From Acidobacteriota bacterium (GTDB lineage: Bacteria > Acidobacteriota > Terriglobia > Bryobacterales > Bryobacteraceae): DNA of 38,604 nucleotides. The notes under the pieces are model-generated. The model made no database searches. It was given only the letters and a program-made list of their open reading frames with translations, and was not told where the DNA came from. The position numbers and the translations under genes are program-made. Of the stretch, positions 7,069-15,754 are shown piece after piece (within the stretch, counting starts at the first letter, position 1; each line of letters starts with the position of its first letter). The DNA lies in NCBI GenBank assembly GCA_016870995.1, contig VFZU01000052.1, positions 1 to 38,604 of the forward strand, given 5' to 3'.

Positions 7069-9047
7069 TGCTTCTCGAACCACTGCAAGATGTGCTCGAC
7101 CTTCAGGATTCGATGCGATGGATAAGCTCCGCGAATTCCATGTGGCTCTTTGGGAAAGCGCACCATCACGGTGTCAACGCCGCGCTGCTTCAGCAAGAAA
7201 TAGAATTCCTCGGATTGTGCGATTGGGGTGCGCCAATCCTCTTCTCCAGTGAGAATCATCGTGGGCGTTTTGACTTTGTCGGCGAAAAACACAGGGCTGC
7301 GTGCGATGTATTGCTGCGGGTTCTCCCAAGGCATGGCCTTCATCCATCTCGTCATCAACAGGCCGATGTCCGCGCTGCCGGCCTGAGTGAACCAATTCGT
7401 TACGGGGTACTGACTCACGGCCGCGGCGAAGCGGTCGGTTTTGGTGACGATCCAGGCCGTAAGCAAACCGCCGCCAGAGCCTCCAGTGACGTAGAGCTTC
7501 TTCGGGTCGATGTAGCCCTTGGCTAGCATCGCGTCGACACCGGCCATGAGGTCGTTGTAGTCGTCGCCAGGATATTTGCCATGGATGATATCGCCGAAAC
7601 TCTCGCCGTAGCCCGTGGAGCCGCGAGGATTCGTGTACAGGACTACGAAGCCACGCGAGGCAAACATCTGCATCTGGTGTTGGAACTCAACGCCATACAT
7701 GGTGTGAGGGCCACCGTGAATGTCGAGCATGAGCGGATACTTCTTGGTGGGATCAAAATCTGGCGGGTGAATGGCCCATCCTTCGACGTCGAGGCCGTCA
7801 GCAGCCTTCCACTTCACGTGTGAGGTGCTTCCGATTTTGGCAGTGGCTAGCAGGCCCTGATTGACGTTGGTGAGCCGCAGCGGAGCACTCGATGGGCGCA
7901 GTGCATAGACATCCTTTGTATCTGTTGGAGCGGAGGAAGTGATCGCGATTGTGCCGTTCGCGGCCACCGAAAAGCGTTCGCTCGATCCATAGGCCGTTGA
8001 GAAGCGCAGATTGCCGCTCGTGAGGGGCTCGATCGAACCAGAAAGCGAAGCAATATGAAGATGCGACTGGCCAGAGCTTTCGATCACTGTATAAAGGCCC
8101 GTGCTGTCAGCCTTCCAAACAGGAGAATGATAATTGCGATCCAGAGATGGGGCGAGCATCTTTAGGCCTTGACCATCAATGCCAACTACCCAGAGGCGAC
8201 TTGAGTGATTCGATTTGCCCTTGTCTTCAAAACCGAGGAAGGCCACCCACTTACCGTCCGGCGATACAACAGCGTCGCTCTCGGGTCCGGTGCGTGTCAA
8301 GAGCGGCCGCATCTCCCCGGTGTCCACTTGGACTCGATGTAGGTCGTAGGGATAGAGCACCGCACCGGCGGGGTATCGGGCAGCGGACAGGATGATCGCT
8401 TTGCCATCGGGTGTCCAGGCAGCAGGACCATTGTGAGTAAAATCGCCCAAGGTGACTTGCCTTGGAGCGCCCCCATCGGCGGGGATCACAAAGAGATGAT
8501 GCAGGCTCTCAGGCAGTAATCCCTGGCCCCCGATCCCATCGGCACGCCATTGCAGATTGGAAACAACGCTAGGACCTTCGATCCATTTCGCGCCGCTCGG
8601 CGGCGGAGTGGACTGGATCGACCAGGCGGCCTTGGCCTTGATTCTCGAGAAGAAGGCAATCCACTTGGAATCCGGCGACCACGACAAATCGGACATCGCG
8701 GCATCAAGGTTCGTGATCGTGGTCTCAGCGCCGGTATCCATGTAGCGCACCGCGATCTGAGGGCGGCCGGAACGAGTTGAAATGTAGGCGAGGCGCTTGC
8801 CGTCGGGAGACCAGACATGAGCCGTATCGCGGTGCTTGCCTTCCGTGAGGGGACGATTGTCCTTGCCGTCGCTCGAGGCGATCCAGAGGTTGACATGAAA
8901 GGTGTCGGCCATCTTGTCGGCCCACTCCAGCTGATAGACAACTTTGGATCCGTCAGGGCTGATGCGAGGGTTGGATGGGGTGCGCCAATCCCAGAGCGTG
9001 TCAGGGCCGAGGGTGGCCGCTAAAAGCAGCAGCGAAAAAACAGGCAT
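7065..9047 (-). CDS. Secreted S9 family peptidase (acylaminoacyl-peptidase-like)
   Basis: The 660-residue prolyl-oligopeptidase-family protein begins with a short signal peptide (MPVFSLLLLAATLG). Residues about 20-400 carry TolB/WD-like beta-propeller repeats (SPDGKRLAYIS, SPDSKWIAFFS, SPDGKWVAFLG). A C-terminal hydrolase domain follows, with GSTGYGESF, the nucleophile in GGSGGG (about residue 525), the acid in TGEEDWRTP and the histidine in EPHGI. It probably releases or degrades peptides outside the cytoplasm. It starts 6 bp after the stop of the lipoprotein gene, in a TAATGGCGCATG junction, so the two are co-transcribed. It differs from the 3412-6048 peptidase in propeller type and length and is not a recent duplicate. 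Confidence 0.92.
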   Translation of the reverse strand: MPVFSLLLLAATLGPDTLWDWRTPSNPRISPDGSKVVYQLEWADKMADTFHVNLWIASSDGKDNRPLTEGKHRDTAHVWSPDGKRLAYISTRSGRPQIAVRYMDTGAETTITNLDAAMSDLSWSPDSKWIAFFSRIKAKAAWSIQSTPPPSGAKWIEGPSVVSNLQWRADGIGGQGLLPESLHHLFVIPADGGAPRQVTLGDFTHNGPAAWTPDGKAIILSAARYPAGAVLYPYDLHRVQVDTGEMRPLLTRTGPESDAVVSPDGKWVAFLGFEDKGKSNHSSRLWVVGIDGQGLKMLAPSLDRNYHSPVWKADSTGLYTVIESSGQSHLHIASLSGSIEPLTSGNLRFSTAYGSSERFSVAANGTIAITSSAPTDTKDVYALRPSSAPLRLTNVNQGLLATAKIGSTSHVKWKAADGLDVEGWAIHPPDFDPTKKYPLMLDIHGGPHTMYGVEFQHQMQMFASRGFVVLYTNPRGSTGYGESFGDIIHGKYPGDDYNDLMAGVDAMLAKGYIDPKKLYVTGGSGGGLLTAWIVTKTDRFAAAVSQYPVTNWFTQAGSADIGLLMTRWMKAMPWENPQQYIARSPVFFADKVKTPTMILTGEEDWRTPIAQSEEFYFLLKQRGVDTVMVRFPKEPHGIRGAYPSHRILKVEHILQWFEKH

Positions 9048-9053
9048 GCGCCA

Positions 9054-9989
9054 TTATGCGCGGGTTGTGCCCATGCTGTCCAGCAGGTCGAAACCACGAC
9101 GCAGAGTTTCCCGCGAGAGGTCAGATTCGAACTTGACGATTTGGCCCTCTTGAAAGAAGCGGATGCCATCGAGAATGGCCGCCAGATCTTTGTCTTTGTT
9201 GGCGACGCGAGCCAACCCGACCAGCGCCTTGATTGCATCGTGGAGCTTTTTGGCATCTTCGTTGCTGGCACCGGAGGCTTCCGCGCGGAGCGATGCGCCG
9301 GTGCGCAGGTCCAGATAGGCCCTGAAAGAGGTGAGCGCCAACGGCAGGCTACGAATCCCGCCAATGCCACCGGCAGGAAGTTCTGGACGGTTGCTGACGA
9401 CATAGAAGTGGGCTTCCGGCGGCAGCGCATCGACCATGGCGAGCAAACCCATCGGAATCGAATTTTTCAGTTCACGATTGTCGATGATCTGGCGCAAGGC
9501 CGAAGCGCGACCGACTGCGGCGACGCTCGAATTAAAAAACGTCACGGCTTCTTCTTCTTTGCCCACCAGAGAGAAGCCCTTGTATGGGAACTTCTGAGCA
9601 CCTTCGATTTTGAGCTCAGGCTCAAGGCCGGCGTTTGTAATGCCGCCATCCACAAACTTGCCGCGGATTAAGGCGACTCGATGCTTGCCGCCAGAGCAGT
9701 AGACCACTTCATGCGTAGTCGTTCGAATGTCAAGACCGGTTTGCTTTTTGAGGCTTTCGAGCGCAATCGAACCCTGCGCTGGAAAAAACTGATCCCAGGC
9801 TGAAGTTTTCTTCAAATGATCGAGCCGCGCACCGAACAACATCGTCGTGTCGGGCGGAATCAGGGGGGCAAGCGCCGGGTCGACGCGCTGACGTGTGGCT
9901 TCCTGTTTACAGCCCGCCAGCAACAGGGGCGTCAAAAGAAGGCCGCGCCTTGATAAAATCGGCCTCGAACCATGCGCATCGACTCTCAT
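9054..9989 (-). CDS. Lipoprotein with Tat-like signal, unknown function
   Basis: From the ATG at 9989 this is a 311-residue exported protein. The signal region reads SRRGLLLTPLLLAGC, with a lipobox (LAGC, Cys27) and a twin-arginine-like SRRGLL just before it, so it may be a Tat-exported lipoprotein. The mature part is alpha/beta with no motif I recognise (PPDTTMLFGARLDHL, FNSSVAAVGRASALRQIID); the layout resembles acidobacterial lipoproteins of unknown function. An ATG at 9995 in the same frame is an alternative, and upstream starts to 10046 would run deep into the divergent gene. Even the shortest start overlaps the start of the divergent amidohydrolase by 18 bp. It forms an operon with the S9 peptidase downstream. 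Confidence 0.75.
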   Translation of the reverse strand: MRVDAHGSRPILSRRGLLLTPLLLAGCKQEATRQRVDPALAPLIPPDTTMLFGARLDHLKKTSAWDQFFPAQGSIALESLKKQTGLDIRTTTHEVVYCSGGKHRVALIRGKFVDGGITNAGLEPELKIEGAQKFPYKGFSLVGKEEEAVTFFNSSVAAVGRASALRQIIDNRELKNSIPMGLLAMVDALPPEAHFYVVSNRPELPAGGIGGIRSLPLALTSFRAYLDLRTGASLRAEASGASNEDAKKLHDAIKALVGLARVANKDKDLAAILDGIRFFQEGQIVKFESDLSRETLRRGFDLLDSMGTTRA

Positions 9990-10805
9990 CAACATTATTG
10001 GAATCCCGGTCTCCTTACGTATTCCTGGATGCCGCCAGGGCCCCACCCGTTGCGAAGAAACTATTTGCCGGCGGATCTTGAGCCCACACTCACCCAGAAC
10101 ACCTTTGATGGTAGCGTTGTCGTTCAGGCGGCCCAGGTAGCTGCGGAAGCGACCTGGCTTTTGAATCTCGCCTCACAGCACAAATCGATCCTTGGGGTTG
10201 TGGCCTGGGTCGATCTGAAGGACCCGAATATCGGCAAGGTTCTTGATGGGTTGCAAAAGCATCCGAAATTCGTTGGGGTCAGGCATTTGATCCACGATGA
10301 GGAAGATGTCCGCTGGATGCTGCTACCCGAGGTGGTGCGTGGGCTGAAAGAGCTCGAAAGCCGCAAGGTGCCTTACGATTTATTACTGCGGCCGCAACAC
10401 CTGCCTTATGTCCCGGCTTTGATCGATAAGGTGCCAGACCTGCCGATGGTGATTGACCATATCGCGAAGCCGTACATCAAAGAAGGGATCTTTGAAGGTT
10501 GGGCCCAGGATATGGAACGAGTAGCCAAGCACGGCAAGCTGTTCTGCAAAGTTTCCGGCATGATTACGGAAGCCGACCACAAGAATTGGAAGTTTGAACA
10601 ATTGACCCCGTATGTTCAGCACGCCTTAAAACTGTTCGGATTTGATCGTTTGATGTTCGGTTCGGACTGGCCAGTGTGCACTCTGGCCGGAACCTGGAAA
10701 GAGGTTTTGGCGGCTTTCACACAGGCGCTTGGGCCGCAAATCGCCGATGAGCGGGCGAAAATCCTGGGATCAACGGCTGCGAAATTCTACGGATTGCGCG
10801 TATAA
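9972..10805 (+). CDS. Amidohydrolase family 2 protein (fuconolactonase/PDC-lactonase-like)
   Basis: The 277-residue TIM-barrel metal hydrolase belongs to the COG3618 type, whose members open sugar lactones (L-fuconolactone) or 2-pyrone-4,6-dicarboxylate. It starts with the family's HxH signature (MRIDSHQHYWNP) and contains GVRHLIHDE, DLLLRPQHLPY, VIDHIAKPYI, KVSGMITEAD and the C-terminal metal Asp motif MFGSDWPVC. There is no signal peptide, so it is cytosolic. The substrate is not determined; a sugar lactone is plausible because a ThuA-like gene lies downstream. The 5' end overlaps that of the divergent lipoprotein. The stop codon lies inside a perfect TATAAT (10801-10806) that may drive the next gene. 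Confidence 0.85.
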   Translation: MRIDSHQHYWNPGLLTYSWMPPGPHPLRRNYLPADLEPTLTQNTFDGSVVVQAAQVAAEATWLLNLASQHKSILGVVAWVDLKDPNIGKVLDGLQKHPKFVGVRHLIHDEEDVRWMLLPEVVRGLKELESRKVPYDLLLRPQHLPYVPALIDKVPDLPMVIDHIAKPYIKEGIFEGWAQDMERVAKHGKLFCKVSGMITEADHKNWKFEQLTPYVQHALKLFGFDRLMFGSDWPVCTLAGTWKEVLAAFTQALGPQIADERAKILGSTAAKFYGLRV

Positions 10806-10806
10806 T
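10801..10806 (+). promoter_or_regulatory. Candidate -10 box TATAAT for the DinB-like gene
   Basis: A perfect TATAAT covers the stop codon of the amidohydrolase, 20 nt before the next ATG. That gene also has a Shine-Dalgarno-like GAGG (in ACGAGGTAC). No good -35 is seen at the expected distance. Confidence 0.35.
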
Positions 10807-10826
10807 CGCAACGAGGTACTTAAACC

Positions 10827-11339
10827 ATGAAGAAATTGTTTGTTTCCCTGATGGCCATTGGCCTAGCCACGTTTGCGCAAGATATGAAAGATAACCCGGT
10901 CGCCGCCGTGGCTGCAAACCAGTATAAGCAGGTCTCGACAAACATCACGAAGTCGATTGACAAGATGCCAGCCGACAAGTTTGGCTTCAAGTCGAGCGAA
11001 GGCACGATGCCCTTCTCGGAATTCATTGGCCACCTGACCGATGCAAACCAGAATTTCTGCTCTGCGATTACCGGTGCCACCAAGCCGGCAAGCATCCGCA
11101 AGGAAACTTCGAAAGAGGTATTGGCAAAAGCCTGGGCCGCGGCGGTTGCCGAATGCACCAAGGCCTGGAGCATGTCGACGGACAAGAGCCTCGGCTCGAT
11201 GGTGAAAATGGGTCAGCGCGAAGTGCCTGCGGCTCAGCTCATGCTGCTCAATAACAGCCATAGCTGGGAACATTACGGCAATCTGGTGACGCTGTTGCGC
11301 ATGAATGTCATCGTGCCGCCTTCTTCCGAAGGCCGCTAA
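10827..11339 (+). CDS. Secreted DinB-like protein
   Basis: The 170-residue protein has a signal peptide (MKKLFVSLMAIGLATFAQ) followed by a DinB/YfiT-type four-helix bundle. The likely metal ligands are H69 (FIGHLTDAN) and H145/H149 (NNSHSWEHYGN), matching the family's H...HxxxH pattern, and the end of the motif (NLVTLLR) is also typical. DinB_2 domains are metal-dependent thiol transferases or proteins of unknown role and are usually cytosolic; exported copies are common in Acidobacteriota. The start is supported by GAGG upstream. The stop TAA shares its last A with the ATG of the next gene (TAATG at 11337-11341), indicating translational coupling. Confidence 0.85.
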   Translation: MKKLFVSLMAIGLATFAQDMKDNPVAAVAANQYKQVSTNITKSIDKMPADKFGFKSSEGTMPFSEFIGHLTDANQNFCSAITGATKPASIRKETSKEVLAKAWAAAVAECTKAWSMSTDKSLGSMVKMGQREVPAAQLMLLNNSHSWEHYGNLVTLLRMNVIVPPSSEGR

Positions 11340-12187
11340 TGCGAGCTTCGATGTTTGTTTCGCGGGGACAGTTCTTACTGTTCCCGTTTGCTTCTCTGGA
11401 GGCAGCAAAGCGGCCTCGCATTGTATTTGTGTGCGGAGACCATGAATACTCTGGCGAGTCGACCTTGCCGCTATTCGCCGCCGAGCTTGAGAAGCGATAC
11501 AAGTTCGAAACTCAGGTGTTGAAGAGCACGCCCGATCAGAATGGGGAGACGGATATCCCGGGGCTCGAGAACCTTACCGGGGCGGATCTGGCCGTGTTCT
11601 ATTTGAGGTGGCGTCGATTACCTGCGGCGCAACTTGCACCGATCGATGCATATCTCAAGAGCGGCAAACCCATAATGGGTCTGCGCACCAGCTCCCACGC
11701 TTTCAACTATCCGAAAGGCGATCCGTTACAAGAATGGAACCGGTGGGCGGCGGACGTATTTGGCGCACCACCCGGCTGGGGTGTCGAGGGGCATACACAT
11801 TACGGGCATCAAGCAACGACCAAGGTTACAAAAGCGCGAGCGGATGCGCTGCTGGAAGGAGTTGCCGATGAATTCGTCGCGCCATCGTGGCTCTATCATG
11901 TGTTGCCGAAATACCCGCCAGCAGACGCAAACGTGCTTTTGTATGGAGACGCGATCCAGCCCAACAAACCGGCGGTGCGCAATCCGGTAGCGTGGACGTG
12001 GAAGAACAAGTATGGGGCGCGGAGTTTTTATACAAGTCTCGGGCATCCCGGCGACTTCGCCATCGAATCGTTTCAGCGGCTGCTGGTGAATGCTCTGTTC
12101 TGGAGCCTTGGCAAGAGGGCACCTCGCAAATGGGCAGGCCCGCTGCAAATCAATGTGCCCTATCGGGGCATCATAAAAACAAAGTAG
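11339..12187 (+). CDS. ThuA-like domain protein
   Basis: The 282-residue protein matches the ThuA/trehalose-utilisation-like fold, a class-I glutamine-amidotransferase-like fold without the catalytic Cys. Motifs include RPRIVFVCGDHEYSGE at the start of the domain, LTGADLAVFYLRWR, YLKSGKPIMGLRTSSHAF, GHTHYGHQ and the C-terminal FYTSLGHPGDF, the family hallmark. The first 22 residues are hydrophobic with an AxA-like end (FASLEAA), suggesting export. Physiological roles of ThuA proteins are mostly unproven; the name comes from the Sinorhizobium trehalose locus. It is coupled to the DinB-like gene by TAATG and followed after 2 bp by the next ORF. Confidence 0.87.
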   Translation: MRASMFVSRGQFLLFPFASLEAAKRPRIVFVCGDHEYSGESTLPLFAAELEKRYKFETQVLKSTPDQNGETDIPGLENLTGADLAVFYLRWRRLPAAQLAPIDAYLKSGKPIMGLRTSSHAFNYPKGDPLQEWNRWAADVFGAPPGWGVEGHTHYGHQATTKVTKARADALLEGVADEFVAPSWLYHVLPKYPPADANVLLYGDAIQPNKPAVRNPVAWTWKNKYGARSFYTSLGHPGDFAIESFQRLLVNALFWSLGKRAPRKWAGPLQINVPYRGIIKTK

Positions 12188-12189
12188 CC

Positions 12190-12870
12190 ATGTTACGAAT
12201 ATTGAGTTTGGTCAGCACAGGTCCGCAGCCCGTGTCGACAATCGCCTCACTGGATTTGCGAAAACTGGCAGTGCCAAAAGGTTGCGAAAGAGTGGATGCG
12301 CTGGGGAAAGCCTGGGAAGGAGAGGCTTGTCCTTCACAGCCCGCCGTTCAGGAAGCCTGGATTGAAGCCGTCAGGGAGGCTGCTCTCGCTTGCCAGGAAT
12401 CGCGGATCGAACTGAATGGGCTCGGCTTTCAAGGCGCTGGTCGATTTTTCGATTCGATCTGTTTCTGCCCAGCCTGCCAATACGGTTATGGGGCGGCGGG
12501 CGGCATTGTGGAGCAGCTTGCGCGTGAAAACTGGACGAGCGCAGCAGCCGTAGATCATCCAAGCGTGAACACGGTATTGCTGTGGCGGCGGTCGGTTCAA
12601 TATGGGCTGCTCGAGCAGATGCGCGCCGCGGTGGAAGTGCCTTTGTGCCTAAGAACAGCAGCACAACTGAAGTACACGGGGCACAGGAGTTCTCTCACGT
12701 TTGACGAAGCGCAGCGACAAGTGTCAGCCTGCTCAGTGGACGTGAAACTCGCAAGCGAATTCTCTGCCTTGTCGCGCCCCTTGCCCGTGCTGGGCATTGT
12801 CCCTGCCGATGAATTATGGACTGACCACCAGCACCGCATGTTCAGCGGGTACATCCTCGAATCAGTTTGA
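12190..12870 (+). CDS. Hypothetical protein, possibly a reduced glycoside-hydrolase-like barrel
   Basis: The 226-residue protein starts at the ATG 2 bp after the ThuA stop (TAG-CC-ATG). The open frame extends upstream to 11887, but that part lies inside thuA-like coding sequence and is not credible. No family is certain. The stretch FDSICFCPACQYGYG followed by LLWRRSVQYGLLEQMRAAV recalls the CFCPHC...F and following helix in uncharacterised GH-like TIM-barrel proteins of Acidobacteria and Planctomycetes. The two Cys of CFCPAC plus C209-type residues could bind zinc or be structural. There is no signal peptide. It probably belongs to the same operon as the DinB-like and ThuA-like genes. It ends one base before the convergent stop at 12872. 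Confidence 0.6.
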   Translation: MLRILSLVSTGPQPVSTIASLDLRKLAVPKGCERVDALGKAWEGEACPSQPAVQEAWIEAVREAALACQESRIELNGLGFQGAGRFFDSICFCPACQYGYGAAGGIVEQLARENWTSAAAVDHPSVNTVLLWRRSVQYGLLEQMRAAVEVPLCLRTAAQLKYTGHRSSLTFDEAQRQVSACSVDVKLASEFSALSRPLPVLGIVPADELWTDHQHRMFSGYILESV

Positions 12871-12871
12871 G

Positions 12872-13657
12872 CTACTTCTTCTTCGTCGGCACCATTTTGG
12901 CACCCGGGCCGATATCAAAGTTGCTTGAGGGCAGGCCGGAGTTAATCAGAACTTCGTTCGAGTAGATCTCAAGATTGCGCTCACCATTGCGGCTGCGGGT
13001 AATCGCCCAAGGCCACATCACTCCCTGGGTATCGCGATACTTGGCGTACCGGGTGTCCTGTTCGTCCCAGCCCTTGTCCTTGAGATTTTGACGTCTGAAG
13101 TAACCGCGCACCGGCAGCTTGGTGGAAGCATGAAGATAAATCGCAACGCTGCGATTTTCGGCATCGGTGACATCGACAATTTCGACAGGTTGATTCTCGA
13201 ACACCTCAGTGCCGCGTCGCTCGAAGATCATACCCTTCTCTTCAATGCGGCAACGCAGGATGTACATTGGGTTGCGAAGAACGCCCTCCATCCAGTTGTT
13301 GACCAGTTCTTCCTCAATCGGTTTGGCGCCGCGAAAGCTGACATCCCAGCCTTTGCCTTCGCCATTGAAGACCACCGAGTAATCCTGCTTCTTGCCGAAG
13401 ATCTGTCGATCGCTTTGCTTGAGGCCAGATGCCAGATCGGAATACATCGTCTCAAAACGCGCGGGGCTGAGCCCGCTCAGGCGTTCCCGATAGTAGCTAT
13501 AGGCCCGGCCTTCTTCGACCCGATCACGCATGCCAATGAACTTGGTTCCACCAAGCGCAGTGATAGCGTCCAAGAGGAGCTTGCGGCCCTTGTCCTGGAT
13601 GGTCTGAGCCCGCACAAAGGCGGGCGCTGCTGAGAGGAGGATCGATCGGCGAGTCAT
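12872..13657 (-). CDS. Secreted LolA-like protein, last gene of M16 operon
   Basis: The 261-residue protein has a Tat-like signal (MTRRSILLSAAPAFVRAQ) and a beta-rich mature part that resembles LolA/RseB-type outer-membrane lipoprotein-sorting folds (VFNGEGKGWDV, PVEIVDVTDAENRSVAIYL, LPVRGYFRRQ). Its first helix (LLLDAITALGGTKFIGMRD) matches the beginning of the extra C-terminal domain of the preceding M16 protein (ALDRIAAAVGGKAKIAGVND), so the two probably share a domain. The start codon follows directly on the stop of the M16 gene (TAAATG), making co-translation likely. The role may be binding lipid or peptide in the periplasm; this is inference. Confidence 0.7.
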   Translation of the reverse strand: MTRRSILLSAAPAFVRAQTIQDKGRKLLLDAITALGGTKFIGMRDRVEEGRAYSYYRERLSGLSPARFETMYSDLASGLKQSDRQIFGKKQDYSVVFNGEGKGWDVSFRGAKPIEEELVNNWMEGVLRNPMYILRCRIEEKGMIFERRGTEVFENQPVEIVDVTDAENRSVAIYLHASTKLPVRGYFRRQNLKDKGWDEQDTRYAKYRDTQGVMWPWAITRSRNGERNLEIYSNEVLINSGLPSSNFDIGPGAKMVPTKKK

Positions 13658-15742
13658 TTATTCCTTGGCGCTGAGAACGGCAATGGTAAGGCCCGTGTTC
13701 AGCTTCCACTCCGTAATCGTTTGTGTTGAGACCTGGCCGTTTTGGCTGATCTTCAGCTGCATGGGGAGCTTGATCCCAGACACTTCCTTAAAGTCGCCGT
13801 AAGCGATTTCGGCGTTGATTCCGCCTTCGACAAACGCGAGCTTTGCAGGCATCATCGTGGCCGGGTCGTAGAAGAACCGGAGCGATGTACCTGAGGCGTC
13901 CTTCAATTCCAGTTCTCCCTCCTTAACAAGGTTGACGGAGCGGCCGACCACTTCGTTGCTTTGAAGCAGAGCAAAGTAGTCGCGCTGAAGTTGGCCACGA
14001 ACCTGGGCCGCAAAAGGCTCAACCAGCGGCTGCTCACCTTGAGGTGCTTTGAGGAATCCCTTCTCTCCATCAAAGAAGGCGATGATCTTGCCGAAGGGCA
14101 ATTCATTCACTTGACGGAAAACCATCGGCTTGAGCCAGGAGTTCGTCTGCTTCACGTTTACTTTGTTGCCACCCATGTTGAGCTCGCTCGAGATGGCTTG
14201 GACATAGTCGTTCACCCCAGCGATTTTGGCCTTGCCGCCAACCGCAGCAGCGATGCGATCCAGCGCGGCCTTACCAGCAGCGAGAGTTGAAGCATCGGAC
14301 TTTGCAGCTTCCGCTTTAGGTTGCGGAATCGTGATGTCCAATTTCTTCACTTCGCCAAGCGGCTTAAGGCTGTCAGCAAACTTCTCAGTCTGGCCAACGG
14401 CGACGATCGTGAATTCTTCCGGCTTGATGTACTCTTTCGCGACGCGCAAGATATCCTGCGGAGTCACTTTCGAAACCGCATCTTTATAGCGATTGATGAA
14501 ATCCTCGGGGTAGCCAAAGTACTGGTAGTTCATCAATCGGTTGAGCGTCTGCACGGGCGAGGCGAAGCTAAACACGAACGTGTTCTCGACACGTTGCTTG
14601 GCTGCGGCAAGTTCTGTCGGACCCACCAGCTCCTCACGCATACGCTTGACCTCTTTCAGCGATTCAGAAATGGCTTTCTCTGTATTGGCAGCCGCAGTGC
14701 TGCCACTGATCGTAAACGTACCCTCGTGCAGGAAGTTCGCACTCCAGTTGCTCGAGATGCCATAAACCAGGCTCTTGTCGGAACGGATACTCTGCATCAG
14801 GCGACTTGAAAAAGAACCGGCACCGCCGAGGATGTTGGACATGACTGTGAGCGCGGCGTAATCCTTATCGCTCAGTTTGCCGCCGAGGTGGCCGATTGTG
14901 AAGAAGGTCTGCTCGCTGTCGGCCTTGTCGGCGACGTAGACGCCAGCGGCCTTTTGCTTTGTCACGTTGGGAAACGATGGCGCGGCGGGCCGGATGGTGG
15001 TCCAGGAGCCAAACAGCTTTTCAAGCTTTGCCTTTACGGTCGCGGTGTCAATATCGCCGGAGACTGACAGGGTGATGTTGGCCGGGAAGTAGTAGCGATC
15101 ATGGAACGCCACGAGGTCTTCCCGCTTTACGTTGGCAATGGTCGAATACTCTTCGCGCTCGCCGAAGGGTGTGTTCTTGCCGTAGATGAGGTTTTGGAAT
15201 TCTCGATTCAGGATCGAACCCGGATCATCGTTTCGGCGCGAAATACCGCTGCGGAACTGCGTCAGCGTGAGATCCAGGCGGTCCTGCGAGAAGGCCGGCT
15301 CAGTGACAACTTCTTTCAGCAATTCGAGCACCTCATCGAGATTCTCTTTGAGGCAGTTAAAGCCAACCGTGCCGCTGTTATCGCCCACACCCGCTTCAAT
15401 GCTGGCAGCCATCGATTCGAGCTTCGTGTTGAGGGCGTCACCGCTGCGTTGCTTTGTACCGCCGCTGCGCAGCACTGCGCCAAAAATCGAAGCCAGGCCC
15501 GCCTTCTCGGCAGGTTCAAGCAGTGCTCCGGTGCGGATACGCATCGATCCGCTGGCGAGAGGCAATTCATGATTTTCAAGAATCATTACCTTCATGCCAT
15601 TGGGCAAGGTGAACTGCTCGATTTTCGGTAATTGTACTTGCTTGAGTGGAGGATACTTCAGGGTCTGGTAGACGGGGACAGCAGGCTTCTGTTGAGCAAA
15701 AGTGGAAGCGCAGATCAGGATGGCGAGGATAGATGTCTTCAT
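13658..15742 (-). CDS. M16 peptidase homologue, non-catalytic partner with LolA-like C-terminal domain
   Basis: The 694-residue protein has a signal peptide (MKTSILAILICASTFAQ) and two M16 half-domains (about 38-250 and 260-460; PANITLSVSGDID and LVYGISSNWSANF are typical). The zinc motif HxxEH is absent: the region GLASIFGAVLRSGGT stands where the two His and the Glu should be, so this is the inactive subunit of a two-protein M16B peptidase. Residues about 470-694 are an added domain not usual in M16 proteins, similar in its start to the LolA-like protein encoded next. The active partner is the upstream gene, 12 bp away. Such pairs degrade short peptides in a clamshell chamber; here it would be periplasmic. 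Confidence 0.9.
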   Translation of the reverse strand: MKTSILAILICASTFAQQKPAVPVYQTLKYPPLKQVQLPKIEQFTLPNGMKVMILENHELPLASGSMRIRTGALLEPAEKAGLASIFGAVLRSGGTKQRSGDALNTKLESMAASIEAGVGDNSGTVGFNCLKENLDEVLELLKEVVTEPAFSQDRLDLTLTQFRSGISRRNDDPGSILNREFQNLIYGKNTPFGEREEYSTIANVKREDLVAFHDRYYFPANITLSVSGDIDTATVKAKLEKLFGSWTTIRPAAPSFPNVTKQKAAGVYVADKADSEQTFFTIGHLGGKLSDKDYAALTVMSNILGGAGSFSSRLMQSIRSDKSLVYGISSNWSANFLHEGTFTISGSTAAANTEKAISESLKEVKRMREELVGPTELAAAKQRVENTFVFSFASPVQTLNRLMNYQYFGYPEDFINRYKDAVSKVTPQDILRVAKEYIKPEEFTIVAVGQTEKFADSLKPLGEVKKLDITIPQPKAEAAKSDASTLAAGKAALDRIAAAVGGKAKIAGVNDYVQAISSELNMGGNKVNVKQTNSWLKPMVFRQVNELPFGKIIAFFDGEKGFLKAPQGEQPLVEPFAAQVRGQLQRDYFALLQSNEVVGRSVNLVKEGELELKDASGTSLRFFYDPATMMPAKLAFVEGGINAEIAYGDFKEVSGIKLPMQLKISQNGQVSTQTITEWKLNTGLTIAVLSAKE

Positions 15743-15754
15743 GGTTTTGTGCTC

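Noticed and set aside
6227-7252. 341-codon frame overlapping the FAD-like gene and the S9 peptidase end
   Set aside because: It is rich in Trp, Cys and Arg, as expected of an out-of-frame reading, with no motif. It runs through two better supported genes.
11887-12189. Upstream extension of the 12190 gene
   Set aside because: The frame is open but lies wholly inside the ThuA-like gene in another frame. The ATG two bases after that gene's stop is the credible start.
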